Both the position numbers and the translations under genes were made by a program. A stretch of DNA of 14,822 bases from an uncultured Eubacteriales bacterium (GTDB taxonomy: Bacteria; Bacillota; Clostridia; Oscillospirales; Butyricicoccaceae), in the NCBI GenBank assembly GCA_949740695.1, contig CATJIY010000048.1, positions 1 to 14,822 of the forward strand. Reading direction: 5' to 3'. A model generated the notes under the pieces. That model saw only the letters and a list, made by a program, of their open reading frames with translations, ran no database searches and had not been told where the DNA came from. Positions 7,152 to 13,486 of this stretch are shown piece after piece (the stretch's first letter is position 1; every line of letters starts with the position of its first letter).

Positions 7152-7180
7152 AGTTTGGCAGAAGCCGGACCGGTTGTCAA
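7152..7180 (-). promoter_or_regulatory. Possible promoter of the LytTR-DUF3021 unit
   Basis: On the minus strand a perfect TTGACA (7175-7180) is 17 bases from CAAACT (7152-7157), a weak -10 preceded by an extended-type TG. Two direct copies of GGCAGAA (plus strand 7157-7163 and 7184-7190, 27 bases apart) flank the -35 and may be regulator contacts. The weak -10 suits an activated promoter. The leader would be very short, with the ribosome site almost at the transcript start. Confidence 0.45.
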
Positions 7181-7221
7181 GCCGGCAGAAATAAACGGCT
7201 ATTGCTACTAAATACATGGCA

Positions 7222-7251
7222 AAAAACGCCCGCCTTCTGGCGAGCGTTTTT
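7222..7251 (-). terminator. Rho-independent terminator after the lipoprotein/membrane-protein unit
   Basis: A 13-base stem with one C-A mismatch (7222-7234 with 7239-7251) and a 4-base loop has A and T runs on both sides, so it can work in either direction. It lies 16 bases past the stop of the 220-residue membrane protein gene and insulates it from the LytTR promoter. Confidence 0.87.
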
Positions 7252-7267
7252 AGACCTTTTTCCAGGA

Positions 7268-7930
7268 TTAGCTCTCTACTGAGGTATAAATTCCCTCATC
7301 GAACGAAGCGGCGCTGGCTTTACGCCACTTGCGGATCACCAATACCAAACCCAAAATGGTAAAAACCGCGCCTACCGCACAAAAAATCTGAATCGTGAGA
7401 AAACTTCTGCCCTCCACTAACAACAACGTGCCCATAGCGTCCAGTTCTTCCTCGGTATATCCGTAATAGTCCAACATCTCTTCCCGATAGAGTTTGACCA
7501 AATCCTCCTCCATCTCTACCACCCGGCCGTCGATTTCCAGATCAGAAACCGGAGGATTGCCGTTTTCCATATAACCATAGGTTTGATCCACCAGACTGTT
7601 AGCCGCCGAAATATTGCTGGAGCCAACCGACAGCGCCATATTACCCTCAAAACACACCATCACATAATAGCCATGGGAGGTCTTTTTGGGGGTGCGGGAA
7701 TTGGTAGATTTGTTTTCGGTCCAGGTTTGCTCAAGGGCAAAGGAATCCAGCAGCAACGGCACCCGGCCTTGCACATGATCTCCAGGCTGAACTTCCCGTT
7801 CCATTAGCTCTTCAAAGCTTACCGGCGTCTTGAAAGACGTAATGGTATCTTTCACCGAAACGCACAAAAGCCCGATGCCCAAAGCTAGCAGAATGATTCC
7901 CGCCCGACTAATTTTGTCCATAAACTTCAT
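7268..7930 (-). CDS. Two-helix membrane protein of unknown function
   Basis: This 220-residue protein is unrecognised. It has one hydrophobic helix near the N-terminus (about 10-26), an extracytoplasmic-looking middle of about 150 residues, and a second helix (about 177-198) followed by a short basic, then acidic, cytoplasmic tail. The middle part contains strand-like segments, a Gly-Tyr-Tyr (HGYYVMV) motif and an acidic stretch (EMEEDLVKLYREEMLDYYGY). AAAGGAG lies about 8 bases before ATG 7930. The gene is 32 bases downstream of the lipoprotein gene and shares its promoter, so the two may act together at the membrane. No enzymatic motif is visible. Confidence 0.75.
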   Translation of the reverse strand: MKFMDKISRAGIILLALGIGLLCVSVKDTITSFKTPVSFEELMEREVQPGDHVQGRVPLLLDSFALEQTWTENKSTNSRTPKKTSHGYYVMVCFEGNMALSVGSSNISAANSLVDQTYGYMENGNPPVSDLEIDGRVVEMEEDLVKLYREEMLDYYGYTEEELDAMGTLLLVEGRSFLTIQIFCAVGAVFTILGLVLVIRKWRKASAASFDEGIYTSVES

Positions 7931-7962
7931 CTCATGTTCTCCTTTTTCTATAAAAAATATGA

Positions 7963-8943
7963 TTAGGAATCGGTTAACAGATTGGTATTATCCGCTAGCA
8001 GATCTTGCGTAACACAGCTGGCCCCCTGCCGGGTAAAAGCACGGACCGTGCTTTCCAGGCTGATCCATCCATTGGACCCAGCAGTAAGCCGCCCGCTGAG
8101 AATCCCCAGTTGCTCCAGCTGATAGCTGCTAGCGCTCTGGAGATCCACTCCCAGACGGAAGTACAAGAAACGATCTTCCACCGCCCCCCGAACATAAATT
8201 CCATCAACGCTTCCATAAGCTTCCTCAAACTGCCGGGCGGCCACCGCCAGGGTCTCCTGATCGTAGTCTGAGCCGTCCATCACCTCCTGAGAGGCCATGG
8301 CAATCAACTCGTCTCCCTGCGCCACCAGCTCCCAAACCGTTCCATCGGGAAAGGTACAGGTCGTCAGACTCAGATTTAAATAAGGCTTTAACCCGCCGCA
8401 CAACATGGCAAAAAACTGCCGGTTGGCGTTGGTATCCATCACCATGTTTCCATCTCGGTTGCCTACGTGCAGCTCAAAAGTTTCCTCTGCCTGCCGTCCT
8501 GATCCTTCCATACCGGTTTTCATCCACCCAGCCACATTCCGAAAAGACCCATCCCCGGTCTCCACTTGGTTTTGCAGGGCCTGAACCATGGCTTGATAAA
8601 GCTCCTCCGAATGATCGGGTATGGACAGGGTCACCCGAACCGTACCCCAAGCTTCCTTTCCCTCTACTGCCTGTGCGGTAAAGGTCATATCAGAACCACT
8701 GAAAAAAGCTTCCTGAAACGCCTCTGTGACGCCGCCCTGCTTGGCCCCGGAAAACAGCTGGTGCAAAGGGTTGTCGTCGCTAATATAGGGCTTGATACCC
8801 TCGTAATCTTTCGCTTGAAAACACTCCAACAAACGGATAACCACCTGCTCGTCGGAAAGCTCCTGCTGCTTCTGGGGCAATTCACAGCCAGCCAGACACA
8901 GACAAACCAGCACGGCCAAAGCCAGCGCCAGTATGTTTCTCAT
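7963..8943 (-). CDS. Two-domain lipoprotein of unknown function
   Basis: This is a 326-residue secreted lipoprotein. The N-terminal signal ends in a lipobox LAGC with the modified Cys at residue 20. Residues of about 28-130 look like a small alpha/beta domain of the DUF4878/DUF5105 kind often found in Gram-positive lipoproteins. Residues of about 190-285 (TTCTFPDGTVWELV, then YDQETLAVAARQFEEAYG) resemble DUF1307/YehR-like lipoprotein domains. Both matches are from memory and weak. ATG 8943 was chosen because it begins the signal peptide and has GGAAAGGAG upstream; the frame is open to 9174, but that part holds a promoter and is not protein-like. It shares a transcript with the next membrane protein. 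Confidence 0.85.
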   Translation of the reverse strand: MRNILALALAVLVCLCLAGCELPQKQQELSDEQVVIRLLECFQAKDYEGIKPYISDDNPLHQLFSGAKQGGVTEAFQEAFFSGSDMTFTAQAVEGKEAWGTVRVTLSIPDHSEELYQAMVQALQNQVETGDGSFRNVAGWMKTGMEGSGRQAEETFELHVGNRDGNMVMDTNANRQFFAMLCGGLKPYLNLSLTTCTFPDGTVWELVAQGDELIAMASQEVMDGSDYDQETLAVAARQFEEAYGSVDGIYVRGAVEDRFLYFRLGVDLQSASSYQLEQLGILSGRLTAGSNGWISLESTVRAFTRQGASCVTQDLLADNTNLLTDS

Positions 8944-9001
8944 AGATCCCCTTCTCCTTTCCCGCCCCGAGAATGAAGTGGTTTTTGTCTTATTCGATTC
9001 T

Positions 9002-9029
9002 ATCATAACAGATTGCGGAAAAAATGCAA
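9002..9029 (-). promoter_or_regulatory. Promoter of the lipoprotein unit
   Basis: On the minus strand a TTGCAT -35 (9024-9029) and a TATGAT -10 (9002-9007) are separated by 16 bases. Transcription would start near 8995, about 50 bases before the ATG. Between this and the ECF stop codon at 9083 I see only weak hairpins (ATAGCC/GGCTAT at 9065-9086), so some read-through from the transporter operon is possible. Confidence 0.65.
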
Positions 9030-9082
9030 GATCCGACCCTTCTTTCGGAAAAATTTCCCCGTAAATAGCCCCCGTTATCCGG

Positions 9083-11716
9083 CTATGAAACCAGGCCGTA
9101 TTTCCGCCGGATCCGGTCCAGCTTCTCCAGCATAGCCGGTCCGGCCAACCATAAAAAGAAGAAGGTTGCCACACCCTGAACGCAGTCCAGCGGAAAACCA
9201 GTGAGATAATAGGTAAGAATTATCTGTCGGTTCAACTCCCCCGACCACAATAAGGCGGAAGCCGGATTGACAACGCCTCCATAAATCACAATGGCAGCCA
9301 GCAGGCCAAACAGGCTGAGGGAAAGGCGGCTGGGCCTCAGGCGCCCCTGCCGAAAAAGAACTCCCGACAAAAAGCCGATAATCCCCATAGCAAACATCTG
9401 CCAAGGGGTCCAGGGTCCCTGGGCAAAGAGCATATTGGAAGCCAGCATGGTCATAGCTCCCACCAAGAAACCGGTTTCGCCCCCCAGCGCCGCTCCGGCC
9501 AGAATGGTCAATGCCATCACTGGCTTAAACTGGGGCAGCATAAAAAAGGCGGCCCGGCCAGCCACTCCCAAAGCGCAAAGAGCCGCAATGAGCACCAACT
9601 CTCTGGCCTGGGGCTTTCGCCCCTCAAAAATCAAGAAAAAGGGCGTCATACATTCCAGCAATACCAGCAGGGCGATAAAATAATATTTTCGCCCGCCAAA
9701 CCAAAACTGGCCCGCCAGCAGGGTCAAGGGAATACACAATAAGATTAGCGCCGCCGCCGTTTTGGTCCGCCGGGAAAGGGACCGTTGCGTTTGAGGCGGC
9801 GGAGAAACCTTTCCCCTTCGGGTGACGCACAAAGCAAATGCTATCGCTAGCGCCAAAAAGCCGCCGTATATCCCCAAAGCCGCTTGCGGAAACTGTCCGG
9901 CGCTGAGAGCCGACAAGTCGGTTTGACTGGCCATCTTCCAAAGCAAAATCCCCATGCCTAGGCCGGAAAGCAGCGCGCCAACTTTTCTCCAGCGAGACAG
10001 CGGCGGGCATGGAGCGGCGGCGCTGGTTTCCGCCTGCGGAGGAAGGATGCTTTTTTCTTCACCCAAAGTTGACGGCGGCGGAAGCCGGCCACCACAGGCG
10101 GCAATAACCTGTCCGACGGTAACCGCTCGCGGCAACAGCCCCCGAGCCATTCGGTTGGCCGCAGTGGTATAAAAACTGTTCCCCGAAAAAAAACTCCCCG
10201 GCGTACCCTCAGCCGCTATATTACCATCAAAAAACAAAGCGCACCGGCTGGCATAGCTAGCACAGAATTCCACGTCATGGCTTACCATGATCACTGCGGC
10301 CCCCTGCGCCAACAAAGCCCGTAAAATACCGGCCAATTCCTGCTTAAATTCCGCATCTAGCCCTTTGGTCGGCTCGTCCAGCAGCAAAATATCCGGCTCT
10401 AACAGCAAGAGCTTTGCCAAAGCCGCCCGCTGCTGCTCTCCGCCAGAAAGGTCATAAGGGTGCCGGTCTAAAATGTTTTCCAGTCGGCACAAGCCGGCAA
10501 CCCTAGCGGCTTTTTCCTCCCGCTGAACGGGGTGTAAACCGGACAACGGCTCCAAAAGGTCCTCCCGTAAAGTCTTTTTTAAAAATAGCGTTTGAGGATC
10601 TTGGGGCAAAACGCTTACTCGTCCTTGGCAAGCGATCTTCCCCCGTTGGGCCCGGTACTGCCCGGACAGCAGCTTGAGAGCGGTGGATTTTCCCGCGCCG
10701 TTGCCTCCCAAAAGAGCCAGCAGCTCCCCCGGACGAACCTCCAGGGTCAGGCCTTTCACCACATCAGGCAAATTCCGCTCATACCGGAACCAAAGCTCTT
10801 GACATTGAACCACCGGAACGCCTTGTGCCGGAAGGGGATTTTCCTCTGAAACGGCTTTCAAAGGTTGCCGGGCGGCGGCTTGCTCCAGCCAGCGCCTGCC
10901 CTCGCCTACGGTGGTTGGACATGGCAAGTCTCCAGTTTCGCAGGCGGCCCAGATACGCATAGGCGCCGGCATTGCCATAAACATGGCGTGGCTTTCCTTC
11001 TTCAGCTGAACGGCGGCTTGCCGGGGCGTATCCACACAGATCAGCTCACCCTGATCCATCACCGCCACCCGAGAAGCTAGGGGCAGCGCCTCTTCCAGCC
11101 GGTGCTCGGTGAGCACAATGGTGGTGCCCAACTCTCGATTGATCCGGCCGATTACCCCCAAAAAATCAGAGGAAGCGATCGGGTCCAGCTGGGAGGTAGG
11201 TTCATCCAAAATCAAAAGCTGCGGCTGCATCACCATCACGGAGGCTAGATTTAGCAGCTGCTTCTGTCCGCCGGATAAAGCAGCCGTCTCCTGATAAAAC
11301 CAGGTCTGAATCCCAAAAAAAGCAGCCATTTCAGCCACTCGCCGCCGGATAGCAGGCGTGTCATATCCCAGGCTTTCCAGCCCAAAGGCCAGCTCATGCC
11401 ACACCTTATCGGTGACCAGCTGCCCTTCGGGATTTTGTTGAACAAACCCGATGCGCTGGGCCTGTTCCCGCCGGTCCATCTGATCCACTGGCCGTCCATC
11501 CAGAAGGATTTCGCCCTGACGGCGTCCATGCGGAGCCAAAATTGGCTTGAGCTGCCGCAGCAGAGTAGACTTGCCACAGCCGGAAGGACCGCACACCACC
11601 AAAAACTCCCCTGGCTCCACCCTCAGGCTAATCTCCCGCAAGGCGGGCCGGGTCTGTTCAGGATAAAAAAAGGTCAAGTCTTTTAGGGCAATTCCAGCGC
11701 CCACACTGCCTTCCAT
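9083..11716 (-). CDS. ECF transporter fusion: two ATPase domains plus a CbrT-like substrate-binding (S) component
   Basis: This single 877-residue protein carries three of the four parts of an energy-coupling-factor vitamin importer. ATPase 1 (about 8-240) has Walker A 43-51, Q-loop QQ 93-94, LSGGQKQ 147-153, Walker B DEPT 171-174 and His205. ATPase 2 (about 302-505) has GGNGAGKST 337-345, LSGGEQQR 423-430, DEPT 447-450 and His480. Both look catalytically complete. After a linker come about nine hydrophobic segments. The last six (about 700-877) carry the pattern QFKPV, SNMLFAQGPWTPWQM (760-774), YGGVVNPAS and EKLDRIRRKYGL, which I associate with CbrT cobalamin S components. About three extra hydrophobic segments (578-697) precede this. 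AAAGGAGGAG precedes ATG 11716. EcfT is 28 bases upstream. Substrate is inferred. Confidence 0.9.
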   Translation of the reverse strand: MEGSVGAGIALKDLTFFYPEQTRPALREISLRVEPGEFLVVCGPSGCGKSTLLRQLKPILAPHGRRQGEILLDGRPVDQMDRREQAQRIGFVQQNPEGQLVTDKVWHELAFGLESLGYDTPAIRRRVAEMAAFFGIQTWFYQETAALSGGQKQLLNLASVMVMQPQLLILDEPTSQLDPIASSDFLGVIGRINRELGTTIVLTEHRLEEALPLASRVAVMDQGELICVDTPRQAAVQLKKESHAMFMAMPAPMRIWAACETGDLPCPTTVGEGRRWLEQAAARQPLKAVSEENPLPAQGVPVVQCQELWFRYERNLPDVVKGLTLEVRPGELLALLGGNGAGKSTALKLLSGQYRAQRGKIACQGRVSVLPQDPQTLFLKKTLREDLLEPLSGLHPVQREEKAARVAGLCRLENILDRHPYDLSGGEQQRAALAKLLLLEPDILLLDEPTKGLDAEFKQELAGILRALLAQGAAVIMVSHDVEFCASYASRCALFFDGNIAAEGTPGSFFSGNSFYTTAANRMARGLLPRAVTVGQVIAACGGRLPPPSTLGEEKSILPPQAETSAAAPCPPLSRWRKVGALLSGLGMGILLWKMASQTDLSALSAGQFPQAALGIYGGFLALAIAFALCVTRRGKVSPPPQTQRSLSRRTKTAAALILLCIPLTLLAGQFWFGGRKYYFIALLVLLECMTPFFLIFEGRKPQARELVLIAALCALGVAGRAAFFMLPQFKPVMALTILAGAALGGETGFLVGAMTMLASNMLFAQGPWTPWQMFAMGIIGFLSGVLFRQGRLRPSRLSLSLFGLLAAIVIYGGVVNPASALLWSGELNRQIILTYYLTGFPLDCVQGVATFFFLWLAGPAMLEKLDRIRRKYGLVS

Positions 11717-11744
11717 AGTTCGCTCCTCCTTTAACTACGACGAT

Positions 11745-12629
11745 TCAGCGACGGCTCTCCCGCCAGAGACGATCCTCCCAAAACCCAATGGCGACAGGAG
11801 TAAAGCACAAGGACAAATACCCCAGCAAAAAGCATCCTGTCAGCGGAGTGACCGCCGCGCCGCTCACTGATGGATAATATCTCCAGGAAAAGCCCCCCGC
11901 CGCCCAGCCCAAAGCCACAAAAACGCCCCAAGCCGCCAGCCAGATCAACGCCCCTTGATCCCGTTCCTCCAGCCGGTAAATAGAAAAGGCGGTGCGCCCC
12001 GGCAAACCATATCCTCGGCTGCGCATACTATCAGCGGTTAAAATAGCGCTTTCCAGCGACCAGGTCACCAGGATGGAAAAGATGGCGGCCGCCGTCCGAA
12101 GCCGTTTTACCAGCCCGCCCTGAGAAAGATCCCGCCCCAGACTCCTCTGCGCCTGCGTCACCGCCCGCAACTGACGGGAGACCTTTGGCACAAAGCCCAG
12201 CGTCATAGACAACACCAGGGAAAGGGCCGGAATCACCCGGCCAAATAAATATAAAAACTTATCAGAAGTCATCACTACATGATAGCAGGAAAACCATATC
12301 AATACCGCCGCCAACAGCCCTCCTGCTGACAAACCGTAAAGAAGGCTCTCCAGCGTCAACGGATTGCCCGAGGGAAAATAAGTCAAAATGGTGATCCCCT
12401 GATGGCTGAACAATGGATTAAGCACCGCCGCCGCCAAAGCCGCTGGCGCCAACCAGATCATACGCCGGGCCAGACCCCGGCCACCGTATAGACGAACGCC
12501 ATACGCCAGCCCTCCGGCTAAAGAAGTCAGCTGGCAGGCGGGGTGATTCAACCCCAAGGCAAACAACAGCATCAAGGCAAAATAAACTGCGTTGACCGCC
12601 GGGTGATAATCGGAAAAGGGGTCGCGGAT
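11745..12629 (-). CDS. ecfT: ECF transporter transmembrane coupling protein (EcfT), likely ATC start
   Basis: EcfT joins the ATPases to the S component in ECF importers. The product (294 residues from the proposed start) begins with RDPFSDYHPAVN, the family N-terminus, and has NPLFSHQG (71-78), DKFLYLFGRVIPALS (123-137) and the coupling motif S-R-G (204-206) in MRSRGYG. There are several membrane helices. No ATG, GTG or TTG lies in frame near the conserved start. An ATC at 12629-12627 has the ribosome site AGGAAAGGAAG 9 bases before it. The nearest upstream canonical starts (ATG at 12752 or 12770) would overlap the preceding gene by more than 75 bases and add an unrelated Arg/Lys-rich leader. 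Function is secure; the start is not. Confidence 0.9.
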   Translation of the reverse strand: MRDPFSDYHPAVNAVYFALMLLFALGLNHPACQLTSLAGGLAYGVRLYGGRGLARRMIWLAPAALAAAVLNPLFSHQGITILTYFPSGNPLTLESLLYGLSAGGLLAAVLIWFSCYHVVMTSDKFLYLFGRVIPALSLVLSMTLGFVPKVSRQLRAVTQAQRSLGRDLSQGGLVKRLRTAAAIFSILVTWSLESAILTADSMRSRGYGLPGRTAFSIYRLEERDQGALIWLAAWGVFVALGWAAGGFSWRYYPSVSGAAVTPLTGCFLLGYLSLCFTPVAIGFWEDRLWRESRR

Positions 12630-12675
12630 AAGATCACTTCCTTTCCTGAAAGAAGCTGGAGTGTTTTGATCGTTT

Positions 12676-13464
12676 TTACTCCAGCCCTCGGTCGCAGGTA
12701 TATACCCACTGAATCTTGTCTCCCGCTTCCACCTGGCGGCGGGAAGCGCCATAGCTAAACTGCTCTCCATTTACCAGATATAACCAACCAGAAAGCTCGC
12801 CGCAGTCAAACTCATACAGGTTGGAAATTCCCTCAATATAAACGGACTGATACATAGGCGTTTCAGAAAATTCCATAGGAATACCCGCCGTTTTCATCTC
12901 CCGCTGCAACAAGTCAAAAACACTTTCCCCAGGGGTATAGGCCACCTGGGTCTCAGGAAAGATCCATCCGTCGTCCGGAAGGATCTCCGCTTTGCCTTCG
13001 GCCAACCAGTCCAGATGTTCAAAAACGCTGTGGCACCCCACAGAAAGCGTACAAGTAAACTCCTGTTGACCGGGTTCCTCTACAGCTGGCGGCGGCTCTA
13101 AAATAGGATCCTGTTGGGATTCCCCCTCAGAAGCATCTGGTGGAGGCGGCTCCGTCTCAGCAGGAGTTTGAGCGGTGGAATCCAGCTCCGGCGTGAGCGG
13201 TTCCGGCACTGGATCTTGTGCCGCAGGTCCGACGGGTTGCGAAAGGTCGGACCCAAAATTTTCATCCACATCTGGTTCTCCGCCAATCTCTGTCTGGGAA
13301 AGGTCCGGCGGAAATGCCTCCACCGTCGAGCCTTGTTGAAGAACGGGCGGCTCCGGCAACCCCTGAAGTCCTGGAGCGTCGCCCCCATACCAAAACGAAG
13401 CCGCCAAAACAGCAAGAATCGCCGCCAGGGCGAGAACCTTCCCTCTGTTCTGTTTCCACCACAT
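12676..13464 (-). CDS. Membrane-anchored DUF4430 (transcobalamin C-terminal-like) protein
   Basis: This 262-residue surface protein has an N-terminal hydrophobic anchor or signal (about 9-26). A long low-complexity Pro/Glu/Asp/Gln-rich stalk (about 30-132) leads to a C-terminal DUF4430 domain (about 135-262). The domain shows the family landmarks ESVFDLLQREM, SGWLYLVNGEQFSYGAS, EAGDKIQWVYT and Cys at 138, 144, 221 and 257. DUF4430 is the bacterial relative of the beta domain of transcobalamin and intrinsic factor. The gene has AAAGGAG 6 bases before ATG 13464, begins 22 bases after the SLH protein gene and ends just before ecfT. It probably helps capture the transporter's substrate outside the cell. 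Ligand binding is inferred from fold and context. Confidence 0.88.
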   Translation of the reverse strand: MWWKQNRGKVLALAAILAVLAASFWYGGDAPGLQGLPEPPVLQQGSTVEAFPPDLSQTEIGGEPDVDENFGSDLSQPVGPAAQDPVPEPLTPELDSTAQTPAETEPPPPDASEGESQQDPILEPPPAVEEPGQQEFTCTLSVGCHSVFEHLDWLAEGKAEILPDDGWIFPETQVAYTPGESVFDLLQREMKTAGIPMEFSETPMYQSVYIEGISNLYEFDCGELSGWLYLVNGEQFSYGASRRQVEAGDKIQWVYTCDRGLE

Positions 13465-13486
13465 GGTTTTCTCCTTTACCTTGTTT

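Noticed and set aside
7130..7180. A longer start for the LytTR regulator
   Set aside because: The extra 17 codons overlap the -35/-10 candidates, and GAAAGGAG points to the GTG at 7129.
8944..9174. A 77-residue N-terminal extension of the lipoprotein
   Set aside because: It would bury the signal peptide and lipobox, spans a promoter, and overlaps the end of the ECF gene.
9954..11686. Several plus-strand open frames opposite the ECF fusion
   Set aside because: They lack ribosome sites and recognisable domains and mirror the codon pattern of the real minus-strand gene.
12630..12770. An EcfT start at an upstream ATG (12752 or 12770)
   Set aside because: It would overlap the DUF4430 gene and add a leader unlike other EcfT proteins. 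It remains possible only if ATC is not used.
13080..13380. Possible tandem repeats in the DUF4430 gene
   Set aside because: The bias reflects a Pro/Glu-rich stalk with no regular repeat unit.
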